Source: Piezodorus guildinii (taxonomy: Eukaryota; Arthropoda; Insecta; Hemiptera; Pentatomidae). From it: a stretch of 64,000 nt of DNA. Where the stretch lies: assembly GCA_023052935.1 (NCBI GenBank), contig CM041292.1, forward strand, positions 27,734,954 to 27,798,953. Reading direction: 5' to 3'. Both the position numbers and the translations under genes were made by a program. A model generated the notes under the pieces. The model saw only the letters and a program-made list of their open reading frames with translations. It did not search any database and was not told the DNA's origin. Within the stretch, counting starts at the first letter, position 1, and each line of letters begins with the position of its first letter. Shown here piece after piece: positions 11,435-21,470 of the stretch.

Positions 11435-12355
11435 TTGGGTTGTTTCACATGAAATGTCCATTTTTATAGTTTCTGAAACATATAAAGGATTTTGCAGGTC
11501 TCTGTTGTTTTCTTCCGAATGTTTACATACTTAAAGTAAACAGTTACTAATCCTCTACATTTATATTATAAACAATAGTTTCCCAATCAATTTCCCACTT
11601 TTTAGTATAACTCCAAATATGAACATGGAAACACGCGATTTTCGAGTAATATTTTTTTTACGAGTTTAAACTCGGCCATTCAGCAGCTGAGGCCGCTAGA
11701 AATATTTGCAAGGCGTTTGGGGAAGGGAGTGTTAATGAACGGACCATTCGCCGTTGGTTTGCTAAGTTTTCAGCTGGGGGTAGCGACTTGGAAAGCTTGC
11801 CCGAGGAAGACCTTCGTCCGTATTAGACAACGATGTCCTCAAACATACAGTAGAGGGAAACCCCTACAAAACAGTTAAAGGACTCTCAGCACAACTAAAT
11901 ACAAGTGCATCTTCCGTTTCCAGACATTCAAAGTGTATTGGAAAATAAAAAAGCTCGATACATAGCACCTCATGATCTCACTGAGCGGCAGTAAGACCCC
12001 ATGTTTCAAAACATACCGTGCAAAAATTGAAAGAACTGGGCTACGAAGTTCTTCCGCATCCACCATATTCTCCCGACTTGTCTCCAACAGATTACCACCT
12101 GTTCAGGAATTTAGACAACTTCGTCAAAGGAAAACTTTTTGAAAATGATGATCAAGTGAAAAGTGCGTTTTCAGATTTTGTTTAACTTCAAAGCTCAGTT
12201 TTTCAGTTCGGGGATAAAAAAAGTTGGTGTCACGTTGGGAAAAATGTGTAGAAAAAGAAGGCAAATACTCTGAATAACATTATCTTGTTTTCATGTCGTA
12301 TTTTTAATAAAAATCCTTTACCTTGAAAACGGACATTTCATGTGACACAATCCAA
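11435..12355 (+). mobile_element. Mariner element, internally deleted, with both TIRs
   Basis: Left TIR TTGGGTTGTTTCACATGAAA and right TIR ending GTGACACAATCCAA, flanked by TA on both sides (11433-11434, 12356-12357). Inside are the transposase N-terminus (KAFGEGSVNERTIRRWFAKF) and a C-terminal part, but the segment with the first two catalytic Asp residues is missing; the text passes from HDLTERQ..DPMFQN straight to the region before HPPYSP. Frames are broken. About 920 bases against about 1.3 kb for a full mariner. Confidence 0.85.
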
Positions 12356-12439
12356 TATTAAATAAAAATGGTCATCATTCATAATATGACCATAGTAGTT
12401 TTTCTCTAGCGTTGTCTGGTAGTCAAGTGTTGTAGTTAC

Positions 12440-12638
12440 TATTAAAGTTATAGAGTTATTAGGCAGTGGAATAAATGAACCTTCTACTAGACAGCTTGTT
12501 TATTACTGCTATATATACAAACAACATGGCGCAGGGGACGCTACCAACTGGACTGTACTGTTTGTTGTTGGGCTGCTGTACACCTAGGTGGAAGTTCAGT
12601 GCCACAACTATCTTTACATATACAATCGATATTTAACA
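12440..12638 (-). repeat. 3' LTR of the Copia element
   Basis: 199 bases from TATTAAAG to TTTAACA in plus-strand reading; same as the other LTR by eye. Confidence 0.92.
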
Positions 12639-12878
12639 CACCCCCTCAATTGAATGTTTTCAAATATATACATACACAAGTAAATATTCAATTGTATCTC
12701 ACATACAAAACAAGTAAAAATATTATTCTACTACAAAATTCTACACCACAAAACAAGTAAAAATATTATTCTATTAAAAAATTCTATACAACAAAGCAAG
12801 TAAAATATTATACTATTACAAAATTCTATACAACAATTTTAGCACAATATATATACATGACATTAATATATTAATTAA

Positions 12879-13163
12879 TTAAAGCCTTCCGAAACATTTG
12901 AAACTTATCAAAGCAAGTGGTTTTGTGAACAAATCTGCCACATTGCGGTCAGAATTGATGTGTTCCACAGATATTATTTCTTTGGAAATAAGATCTTTAA
13001 CAAAATGGAATTTTATATCAATGTGTTTTGCTCGTTTAGAGTTTTCACAATTCTTTATAAAAGCTATAGCACTAGTGTTATCCACCAACAGTTTTCCACT
13101 TACTGTTTCACCACTGAACTCACTAATTATTCCACTTAAACTCACAATTTCCTGTGATGCCAT
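12879..13163 (-). CDS. Copia RNase H remnant in a shifted frame
   Basis: Overlaps the end of the long ORF by 22 bases in another frame. It reads LLVDNTSAIAFIKN, RAKHIDIKFHFVKD and NVADLFTKPL, the Copia RNase H end. Entered from the main ORF it would need a frameshift, so it is probably not made. The roughly 300-400 codons of RT between the two pieces are missing. Confidence 0.8.
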   Translation of the reverse strand: MASQEIVSLSGIISEFSGETVSGKLLVDNTSAIAFIKNCENSKRAKHIDIKFHFVKDLISKEIISVEHINSDRNVADLFTKPLALISFKCFGRL

Positions 13164-15550
13164 TCCTCCTTTTTATTAGCATCCTCATAAGATGATGGAA
13201 CTCCATCTGATCGGCTTACCATACAGTATGCATTATATAACTCATAATCATTTAGGAAATGAGGTTTTGACCGGTTTCTCTGAGGTCTAGAAGTTTCTTC
13301 TGAATGCTCTGGATTGGATTCTTCATTCTGAAGTCTTGAAGGGTTTTCTGACTGCTCTGGATTACAATCATTCTGAGGTCTAGAAGTATCTTCTGGCTGC
13401 TCTGAAATATTAGTGTTATTCTCTTCACCATTTTTCCTTCCCTCTTCATAGCTTCCACCACTATTATGATAGACAATAGGTACATTTTTAACTTCTTTAT
13501 AGGGCATTTGGCTCTCCTCGAATATCACATCTCTAGATCTAATAACTTTCTGCTCATCTGGCAACCAAATCCTATACCCACCACCACAATAACCAACCAT
13601 CACCCCCTCCTTGCTTCTGGGATCCAATTTGGAACCTTTAGGAAGAATGGTAGGCCATGCTCGGCAACCAAATATACGAAGTTTAGACAGATCATTTCTA
13701 CCATTCCATTTTAATGAGGGAGTTTCACCTTTATTTAAGGCTGAAGTAGGTGACCTATTCAGTTCATAAGCACAACATCGAGCTGCTTCCCCCCACAAGA
13801 ACTTGGGGATGCCGGAATCTGATACCTTAGTACGCATCATATCTAATAGTGTCCTATTCATTCTTTCACTCTTTCCGTTCATTTGAGGGCTATATGGCAA
13901 AGAATATTCTAATTTTATACCTTTATCTGAACAATATTTTTGAAAAAATTTAGACGTAAATTCTCCTCCATTATCTAAACGTAGCCTTTTCACTGGGACA
14001 CCCTGTTGCCTTTCTAGTTCCGCTATATAATCCATCAGGTTTGTTTCAGCTTCGCTTTTCATATGGAGAAGTTTAACGTACACAAAATGAGTAAAGTCGT
14101 CTAAAATCACCTGCATATACCTATGGCCTTCAACTGATTCAGGATTGAAAGGACCACATATATCAGAGTGAATTAATTCACCAACCTTTGAAGTGCGTTT
14201 CCTATTATTTGAAAAGGGCTGTCTAGTAGCCTTACCTTCAATGCATGCCGAACACTTCTTGTCACTATAGGGTAATCCTATACTTTTGAGTCCATGCCGA
14301 TTCAAATGTCCTAGCCGTTTATGCCATAAATCTCCATCCGTAGCACTTGTAATGTTGCACTTGACTTGATTATCACTGGGTTGATCAAACGTAAATATGT
14401 ACAATCCATTCACTCGTGGACAACTCAGCTTAAAATTTCTTCCACAGATTTTCATCTCCTTAGAATCTGTAATCACTTTTAAGCCTTTTGAGGTAACTGC
14501 ACTCACTGATAATAAATTATGTTTTAACCCCGGAACTATTAAACCTTTAATGTTTACAATCCTACCTTGAGAGGTTACTCTTAGGGTACCTTCTTTTCTA
14601 GTAAACATCTTATCACCATTAGCTATATGTATAGCAACATCATGATCAAGATTCGAAACATTTGACAAAAGGGGTTCCAATTCTGCCTTAAAAAGATGGT
14701 TACTCGCACCTGAATCGACTAAAAACACATTGTTAGATGATAGTTTAATATTACCACAATTTAGGGCCACCATTACAACTTCTTCTTCTACATCTGCCGT
14801 ATTTCCCTGGATTGTTCCTCTTCTTTTCCCACGAAAGTTTCTATTAAAAGATTTACTTCCACGGTTCTGCTTATTTTTGGGACATTGTGCCTTGAAATGT
14901 CTTTTATCCCCACATATAAAACAACCACTCTGTGCTTTAAATGATACTTCTGATGATGATGCACAAGCTGATGACTTTGACTTTAACTTGGTATCTGTAT
15001 CTAGAAGTCTGGCTCGCACAAAATCCATTTGGACTTCTAAATTAGTTTCTAGAGCTGTCACAACTGTGTTGAATTCATCTGGTAAAGACATCAAAAGGTG
15101 ACATACCTTGTCTGACTCTCCTAGAACTGTGCCTTGTTCTTGAAGGTTTCGGATAATGGTATCAAATGCCAAAAAATGTTCTTCCATATTTCCTTGAAGA
15201 GAATATTTCAGGCCCATCAACTTTCTGTACCAAGTCAATTTTGAAAAAGAGGTAGATCTGACAAAAACCTTCTTTAAAGCATTTATCATTTCCTTGGAAG
15301 TTTGGCAATCCATGATTATTTCCAGATGTTTATCTGAAATGCCTTGGATAATGATGGACTTTGCCTTCGAGTCTTTAATGAGAAATTCCCTTTTCTCAGC
15401 GCTAGAGGTAGGAGGATCTGCTTCCAACACATCTTTTACCTGTTCTCTTTCCAAAATAGATGACATTCTGAAAAACCAGCTGTTAAAACTTGTTCCGACG
15501 AGTACTGGAACTCCTGAAGTAGTAACTGACGCCATAGTACCGGTAAACAA
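13142..15550 (-). CDS. Copia Gag-protease-integrase polyprotein, truncated before RT
   Basis: 802 residues, open throughout. In order: Gag (residues 1-200), zinc knuckle CFICGDKRHFKAQC (about 208-221), protease DSGASNHLF (about 277), GAG-pre-integrase WHKRLGHLNRHG (about 408) with a downstream CSAC, then the integrase core with D in HSDICGPF (about 463), D in RLDNGGEF (about 524) and E in NGKSERMNR (about 561). The C-terminal part has a Glu/Asn/Pro/Gln repeat region (SEQPEDTSRPQND type, three times). It stops just after YEDANKKEEW, the point where RT would begin. The cut seems to be a single deletion joining this point to RNase H. The protein could make particles and integrase but no cDNA by itself. 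Confidence 0.9.
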   Translation of the reverse strand: MFTGTMASVTTSGVPVLVGTSFNSWFFRMSSILEREQVKDVLEADPPTSSAEKREFLIKDSKAKSIIIQGISDKHLEIIMDCQTSKEMINALKKVFVRSTSFSKLTWYRKLMGLKYSLQGNMEEHFLAFDTIIRNLQEQGTVLGESDKVCHLLMSLPDEFNTVVTALETNLEVQMDFVRARLLDTDTKLKSKSSACASSSEVSFKAQSGCFICGDKRHFKAQCPKNKQNRGSKSFNRNFRGKRRGTIQGNTADVEEEVVMVALNCGNIKLSSNNVFLVDSGASNHLFKAELEPLLSNVSNLDHDVAIHIANGDKMFTRKEGTLRVTSQGRIVNIKGLIVPGLKHNLLSVSAVTSKGLKVITDSKEMKICGRNFKLSCPRVNGLYIFTFDQPSDNQVKCNITSATDGDLWHKRLGHLNRHGLKSIGLPYSDKKCSACIEGKATRQPFSNNRKRTSKVGELIHSDICGPFNPESVEGHRYMQVILDDFTHFVYVKLLHMKSEAETNLMDYIAELERQQGVPVKRLRLDNGGEFTSKFFQKYCSDKGIKLEYSLPYSPQMNGKSERMNRTLLDMMRTKVSDSGIPKFLWGEAARCCAYELNRSPTSALNKGETPSLKWNGRNDLSKLRIFGCRAWPTILPKGSKLDPRSKEGVMVGYCGGGYRIWLPDEQKVIRSRDVIFEESQMPYKEVKNVPIVYHNSGGSYEEGRKNGEENNTNISEQPEDTSRPQNDCNPEQSENPSRLQNEESNPEHSEETSRPQRNRSKPHFLNDYELYNAYCMVSRSDGVPSSYEDANKKEEWHHRKL

Positions 15551-15643
15551 AATTCACTAATAAAATAATATCACTTCGCGACTACGCGTTGACACTATAC
15601 ACAAATACTATGCTCTGCACAACAATACTCTGGGCCCATAACC

Positions 15644-15842
15644 TATTAAAGTTATAGAGTTATTAGGCAGTGGAATAAATGAACCTTCTACTAGACAGCT
15701 TGTTTATTACTGCTATATATACAAACAACATGGCGCAGGGGACGCTACCAACTGGACTGTACTGTTTGTTGTTGGGCTGCTGTACACCTAGGTGGAAGTT
15801 CAGTGCCACAACTATCTTTACATATACAATCGATATTTAACA
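15644..15842 (-). repeat. 5' LTR of the Copia element
   Basis: Same 199 bases as 12440-12638. The tRNA primer site lies directly inside it at 15630-15643. Confidence 0.92.
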
Positions 15843-15939
15843 GTTACTTTGTGTATAGTTATATACAATGGTTTTCCATTTAGGCTATTTTACAATTGAA
15901 AGTGATCAAACAATTTATTAATATAATTTTATTTAAAAT

Positions 15940-16075
15940 TGTGGATGTAATTAGTTGACCGTTGAGAATTACTGGAAGGAATTAGTCCGGGTGGCGGTCA
16001 TCAAATGAAACTATGAAAGTTGAAACTATTTAGTTGTTTCATTTAATGACCGCCGCCCGGACTAATTCCTTCCAG
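15940..16075. mobile_element. Fold-back (MITE-like) insertion with a 45-bp hairpin
   Basis: Arms 15967-16012 and 16036-16080 are inverted copies (AATTACTGGAAGGAATTAGT...) around a loop of about 23 bases. A 16-base direct repeat TAATTTTATTTAAAAT flanks the insert (15924-15939, 16076-16091). Copy B lacks it at the matching place. It begins about 46 bases downstream of the broken exon 3 donor. Confidence 0.75.
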
Positions 16076-16121
16076 TAATTTTATTTAAAATATAAATTTA
16101 CTAAACTATATGAATTCTAAA

Positions 16122-16225
16122 CTGTCACTAATCATGCCAACTAACACAGCAGTAAACAGTTTCCCCAGCGAAACCATGCCCTGAGCTGTGGATCTCAAAG
16201 GCAAATTATCACAAACGAGATCCCA
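16122..16225 (-). CDS. Copy A exon 3, donor mutated
   Basis: Reads WDLVCDNLPLRSTAQG and LFTAVLVGMISD (TM2), 104 bases as in copy B. The two bases after the exon end are TT where copy B has GT. It is otherwise intact. Confidence 0.8.
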
Positions 16226-16304
16226 CTATCGACATAAAAAGAAAATACATATATTTTAAAGAATAAGTTATTGACAAAATAAATATAATATCTTTAATAC
16301 AAAC

Positions 16305-16473
16305 CTCGCTAACGATCGTCTCATGAACCGTTTCTTCTTCATATATGTAATTTTTACATTTTACCAAGTTTGGTTTTGGTCTTGTATTGTAATTATCAAG
16401 GGCTTCATCGAAGTCCAAATTCTTCAACAGTGTATAATTCCAGGCGTAATGAACACAACTTTGTTTTTCCAGC
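16305..16473 (-). CDS. Copy A exon 2
   Basis: Extracellular loop with SCVHYAWNYT (cysteine and N-glycosylation site) and KPNLVKCKNYIY. Acceptor atgcag at the 5' side and donor GAG/gtttgt. 169 bases, as in copy B. Confidence 0.85.
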
Positions 16474-16567
16474 CTGCATATTCATTATCATAGCTGAATT
16501 GATGCATTTTAATTATAAACAACGACTGAAATGAAGTTAGTAAATAAAAATGTTAACAATGACCTAC

Positions 16568-16788
16568 CCAGGACTGCTGATTTTCCTTATCTGTTCCTTG
16601 GTCCAGTTAGCTTCAACAAGTTCCGGTACATTACAGAAGAAAGAAGGGTTTCCTCCGAGAAAGACGTAGGAAGATAAATGCGAAGCAACGAAAATTATTG
16701 GGCAACCGGTAAGAAACAAAATCCAAGCTAACCAAGCGTGATTCTTGCATTTCTTTTCCAAAGTCTTTTCTAAAGTGACCGGATCCAT
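16568..16788 (-). CDS. Copy A exon 1
   Basis: Begins at ATG 16788 (MDPVTLEKTLEKKC). It holds TM1 (AWLAWILFLTGCPIIF) and the start of the extracellular loop, and ends in phase 2 at CCTGG before gtaggt. A tag/cag acceptor lies about 7-10 bases before the ATG, so a noncoding exon precedes it. Confidence 0.85.
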
Positions 16789-16994
16789 CTGGGTGCTGCT
16801 ATGTGTAAATAAGTGTTAATTATTACCAAAGATCATCAAGTGAAAACAACATAGAAATTTTTTATAATATAAAGTATTTTGGAAAAATAAAGATGCTTAT
16901 ACTGACCTCAAGACCTAAACAAATATAAATTGTCCATGTAAACTATAACTATGTAAAATTTGTGTATGAAAACCTTTATGAAACTATAATAACT

Positions 16995-17345
16995 ATAAAT
17001 TCAAAATCACCCAGCAGTATTTGCCGGATCATGCTTGTTGGCAATGCAAGTGTTGAGTATCCTGTTTTTCATTAAAAATTCTTTTCTTGAATTCAGGCTT
17101 ACTCTAGACACATTATACACACGGGTCTTTTCCGCATCAAGAAGTAGCCTCCATTCATCCCTATCCTGCTCCAAGGCCTGCCAAGCTCTGGCGTGCAGAA
17201 GCTTTTCTGCATCAGCTTCGACCTCATCTGCCCATCTCAGTCGTGGCTGTCCTCTTTTTCTCCATCCATCCACATAACACAAGAATATTTTCATGGTTGG
17301 TGAGCCACGGTCCATTATTGCTACATGCCTAGCCCATCATAGTCT
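16995..17345 (-). mobile_element. LINE C-terminal fragment (RGQPRLRWADEVEAD type)
   Basis: The minus frame 17315-17007 reads GWRKRGQPRLRWADEVEAD, then EQDRDEWRLLL, the usual end of RTE/R1-like LINE proteins (GRPRKRW.DDVE...DR..WR). Lies in the 5' UTR intron of copy A. Confidence 0.65.
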
Positions 17346-18480
17346 TGAAAGCTTTAAAAATTTCTCCACGTCTTCTTAAATTCACCAAGGATCTTCCACT
17401 CTCCATTAAGCACTCCCAATACCATATCTATGCCGCTGATGTTCAGATTTATATTTCCTTTACCCCAAATGACGTTCCTGATGATATCTCTAAACTACAG
17501 GAGGACATAAACAATATAAATGCCTGAGCAAACAGCGACAAACTCAACTGAAAAAACGAAAGCCTACTTGATAGCATCCCCTGCTCTTCTTAAATCCATT
17601 TCCGGCCTCCCTAACCTTTTCCTAAGCAATACTCCCATCTCCTTTCACTCATCTGTCAAGAACTTAGTTGTTACTCTTGATCAAACTTCTTCTGGAAACC
17701 GCACATCTCCCAAATATCCCGCCAAACCATAGTAACCCTAAAGCAATTCCTCCCTTGTCTTTCCCCATCTTGACTACGGTTGTGTTGTGTATAGCGGACT
17801 TTCAGGTGAGCTCGAAGCAAAACTCAAACGTACAACGAAAAGTGTAATTCGATTTGTATTCGGGATCACCATTGACACGCATATAACCCAGTATTTTGCA
17901 TAGTTAAGGTGGTTTTATCCTCGTTACAGATGCCAGTATTTCCTAGCATCCTTCCTCTATCAGGTTATCAGAATTCAGCGTGCCAGCTATATCTTTCGAA
18001 CCTTAAAGTTTTAATCACCAATTCAGTCCCGTTCTACTAGATCCCGTCTTTCTGACCTCTACCCTCCTCTTTAGGGTACTGCTGCGTTTGCCAAGTCCTT
18101 TCTAGCCAAAGCAACCTCTCTTTGGAATTCTGTTCCTCCTGAGATCGTTCCTGTAAGAACTACTTCCTCCTTCAAGTCGCTCCTTTTTATCTACCTTCTC
18201 TTTTTCGAGCCAAACAGACTATAATCTCAAACTGCAAATACTAATGTTGTTGTGTTTTTTATTATTTCAATTATCACAAATGAAGTAGCTATTTCTGCTT
18301 TGTTTTTTAATTTTCATTCTAAGAGTTTCATTAGTAAACATGTACATATTTTACAACCTTAATTATTTTTTTTAGTTTAGCAATTTATTGTATAAAGCCA
18401 TGACCACATTGTTCCGGTCATCAAATCTTTATTTTTATATTATTCTTAAGGGACTTTAATCCCAGAATAATAAACAAGTT
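17345..18480 (+). mobile_element. CR1-like non-LTR retrotransposon fragment (longest copy)
   Basis: Broken frames contain HIYAADVQIYISF (decayed YADD box), VKNLVVTLDQT, then AKSFLAKATSLWNSVPPEI and TTSSFKSLL (C-terminus). The 3' end has the family hairpin at 18441-18470. Gives the reference for the other fragments in this window. Confidence 0.7.
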
Positions 18481-19190
18481 TTTAATTTTCATTTCACATC
18501 TGATTCCTTTACAGGGCCAAACGTCCTTCTTAATATTTTTCTTTCAAAAATTCTAATTTCATGACATGTATCCGTGACAGAGGCCATTTCTCTGATGCGT
18601 ATGTTAGCACAGGTCTTATTAAAGGTTTATATAAAGCGATCTTTGTGCCTATTGACAGAAAATGGCTTCATAGAATTTTGGCAAGGCCAAATTAACACCT
18701 ATTTCCTTCCTTCGGGATTCTACTCAGCACCTCCTGACTGGGCATATTGTCTGCACAAACAACCGACCCGAGATACACAAAGCTGTTAACACTTTCAAAC
18801 GTGTAATATCCAAATGTGATATTGGATGTAAGTATAATAAAAATTGCTTTACATCAAATTTCAGATGGGCAAACTGCCGGCGATTTCTCGATCCGATCAA
18901 CACTAACAGAACTAGGGCGTGTTATATTTTTGAGGATGAAACAACATTAAGAAGAAAAAAAAACCAAGACCCATAGCCAAAATACTTATCCATATCAAAA
19001 CGAACGGAGAAATGACAATACTCAGTCACATGTTGCAAAACCATTAAAAAACAAACCAAGAAAACGTTAAATGGGAAGTCCTTCTCAAATTGTCATGCTA
19101 TTTTTGAGATTTTCTACAAATATTTTTAATGTTTCTCATAGATAATTTAATCCTTTACGAGCCTAATTTTTACATAAATATTTACATGTA
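18480..19190. other. 5' intron of copy A, no feature recognised
   Basis: Low-similarity DNA between the LINE fragment and the noncoding first exon. No coding motif seen. Confidence 0.4.
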
Positions 19191-19252
19191 CAATTTGCAA
19201 TGATCCAGCGTAATATTCAAACATACAAAGCTGGAGAAGTAACTTACCTTTT

Positions 19253-19340
19253 AACACTATTACTTTTCGTTTTAAGAAAATAATTACATCACACATTTAT
19301 CGATGTAATGATAAACCTGCTGCACATTTCAGACTATGCA
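19253..19340 (-). other. Copy A first noncoding exon and upstream DNA
   Basis: The donor AAAAG/gtaagttac (19257-19244) and its flanks match the same place in copy B (35203 and up). The exon has no long reading frame. The upstream end is a guess; similarity to B runs to about 19440, where a repeat element begins. Confidence 0.5.
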
Positions 19341-19454
19341 ATGAAACATAAAAGGTCGAATGTGAATATTTTAACTATAATTATTACTCAGCATGAGAAA
19401 ATGATATTTAAAATAATGATGAAGACATTTTATGATGAATATGAAAAAAAAAAA

Positions 19455-20340
19455 TCTGGTGCGTGCAACACACGACTTTCACTTACCTCCATTTTTAAAA
19501 TCAATGAAAGAATTTTCAAAAACAGAGATTAAAATAGGTGAAACTATTAAGGAATTAATTAAATTGAATTTATATAGAAACATGTGTTTTATTAATAAAT
19601 CTATTATATTATTATCTAAAATTATCAGTTTTGTGTTCATTTCATCACTCTCTATTAACTTTTAAAAGCTTTTGTATGAGATAATATTTTTTCAAAAATC
19701 TCTAGCTTTCCAACGGTATGTCATACATGTATATTACTGCTCTTATGTTCAAAAACGAAAAATTGCATTAAAAAAATATTTTTTCTGATTTCTCCTTTAG
19801 TTGGGTATCGAATTTATTCAATTTATATATTTACCTGTTTTTCATCAGCGTTAACAAGATAATATAGTTTATTTTTATTGAATCTACAAAATTAAAGGTA
19901 CTTTAGGGGTAGAAAATTTAAAATATCGGCATTTAATTCCTGTCAGACCATTTTAATCCGAATGAAACCTAAATTATATTAAAGCCCATTAAATTTTACA
20001 TCGATATAACGAGTTTCATCAAAATCGTCGGAACCGTTTTCAAGAAAATCGAAAGAAGGTGAAAAATGCATGGTATAAAGTGGCTCTTCTGGTGAGCTCA
20101 TTTTCATGAAAAAGTTTTTGTAACGTCTTCAGCGTATATTTGTCTTAAATATGAAATTTCAGTTTCATAGGACTTACCGCCCGGGAGTTACAACACACAC
20201 ACACACACACACAGACCTTTTTGCGGGACTTGGTTATTTGGACTCAGGGGACCCTAAAACATGTATTTTCGTTGAAAACTGGAATTCGAAAATTTTCACG
20301 ATCGCAATACTTCCCCTTACTATGTATAGTAAGTGAAAGT
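19455..20340. mobile_element. TIR-bounded nonautonomous repeat, copy 1
   Basis: Starts TCTGGTGCGTGCAACACACG; just inside is ACTTTCACTTAC, and the right end is its inverse GTAAGTGAAAGT after a short palindrome (CTTACTAT/ATAGTAAG). It contains an (AC)n run at 20191-20212. No coding frame. Copies at 40177 and 43700. It is inserted where the upstream similarity of genes A and B ends. Class not settled (MITE or Helentron-like). Confidence 0.65.
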
Positions 20341-20385
20341 AAAAATAATAATAATAATAACATGAACATTAATTTATAAGTTTCA

Positions 20386-20389
<4 letters not shown>

Positions 20390-20419
<30 letters not shown>
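20390..20419. repeat. (TA)n microsatellite
   Basis: Pure TA run of about 30 bases just after repeat copy 1. Confidence 0.9.
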
Positions 20420-20421
<2 letters not shown>

Positions 20422-21059
20422 TTTAATTTGTACACTGGTACATTTTTTTTTATCTAGTACATATTTTTAAACAACGAAGATAAACAGGTCTAATTTGTGT
20501 AAAGAAAAGATCGACGTATTTTCATGTCTTTTTATTTTGAAAATATTTTACTATTTGGTGTTGTTTTTTCGAAACTATAAGTTCATAAAAAATAACAATT
20601 ATCAAAAGCGTATCATAATTAAAAGGTAAAAATTAGAAAGTGTAAAATGTAGGATTGCTTAAATTAATAATACAATAACGCCGTATAGTGGAACTGGCCT
20701 CATTTTCTTCTAAATATTTTTATTATTTTACAGTTTTGATGCCGGAATTCAAAATTGTACGTCTTGCTACTCTCAAGTGTAGCGAAATGAATCCCAGACG
20801 CTCGGTTCTGTGTTTAGACGATAAATAACTACTATTTAAGATTATTTACAGATATATGTTTATGTGGGCGTCCTAAGCCCGCCTCTGGATCCCGTACTAA
20901 TCTCATAATTGGTGCTACGAATATTAGGTAAGCAAAAATATTAATATTAGGTAAGATAAAAAAAAAATAAAAATAAATGTCTTCAGGATTCTCAGTCATT
21001 CCGAAATATGAGGGAACGAGGAAGTTGACAGAGCAGTAACTGAGGGACATTCGCTAGAA

Positions 21060-21470
21060 GAAATAACGCTCTATTTTATTTCATCATCTGAGCTGTTTCA
21101 GCCAATAAACGCAAAGATCATAAACGAATGGCAATAGTCTTGGACTGCACTGGGAAACAACAAATTGAAAAATGTCAAGGGCCTCATCATCAAGGAAGTG
21201 CAGGCGTGAGGAGGTAGTTATCTGCCTGAGGATAGGACACTGCCGCCTCACTCATGCCACGAAAGGATCCAGCTTGATGTCAACTGTGTAAAGTGACCCT
21301 CACAGTAAGTCATATTTTCGAAGAGTGTCCTCATTACGGTAGGGAATTTGTAAAATGTAGCGTACCACGTAATGTATCTCAGGCACTAAGCAGTAATGAT
21401 CGGGCCGTCGACGGTGTCATTCAACTGGTGAAGAACATTCGTTTATATCAACGCATTTAACACTTTCAGG
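21060..21470 (+). mobile_element. I/Jockey-type LINE RNase H-end fragment
   Basis: Frames read ICLRIGHCRLTHAT in part, and VTLTVSHIFEECPHYGREF clearly. This is the C-terminal zinc region of I-clade and related LINEs (C..C...H...C). Decayed. Confidence 0.6.

Larger units (their letters stand above)
12440..15842 (-). mobile_element. Copia LTR retrotransposon, young, lacking RT
   Basis: Two 199-bp LTRs (12440-12638 and 15644-15842) that I read as identical are flanked by a 5-base target duplication GTTAC (12435-12439, 15843-15847). On the minus strand the primer site next to the 5' LTR is GGTTATGGGCCCAG, complementary to the anticodon arm of initiator tRNA-Met, a Copia hallmark. The purine tract before the 3' LTR is GAGGGGGTG. 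Gag, protease, integrase and RNase H are present but the RT is deleted. In intron 3 of copy A. Confidence 0.93.
3392..16788 (-). pseudogene. SLC22-type organic cation transporter, copy A (exons 1-8; broken exon 3 donor)
   Basis: A major facilitator transporter expected in the plasma membrane; the substrate cannot be told. Coding exons: 1 (16788-16568), 2 (16473-16305), 3 (16225-16122), 4 (9992-9838), 5 (8735-8567), 6 (4504-4378), 7 (4267-4126), 8 (3574-3392). Exons 9-10 are not found and would lie left of the window, beyond the BEL insertion. Family marks are TM1 in exon 1, a large extracellular loop with cysteines and an N-x-T site (AWNYT), DRYGRKR across exons 3/4, and PESPRWL in exon 6. 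Each exon is open. The exon 3 donor, GT in copy B, is TT here (16121-16120). The nearest GT lies one base inside the exon and would shift the frame. Introns 3 (6.1 kb) and 5 are filled with transposons. It is probably a young pseudogene; non-canonical splicing is the alternative. Confidence 0.8.

Noticed and set aside
12898..13179. Plus-strand open frame, 93 codons
   Set aside because: Antisense to the Copia RNase H.
14730..15101. Plus-strand open frame, 123 codons
   Set aside because: Antisense to Copia Gag; composition mirrors the coding strand and no motif is seen.
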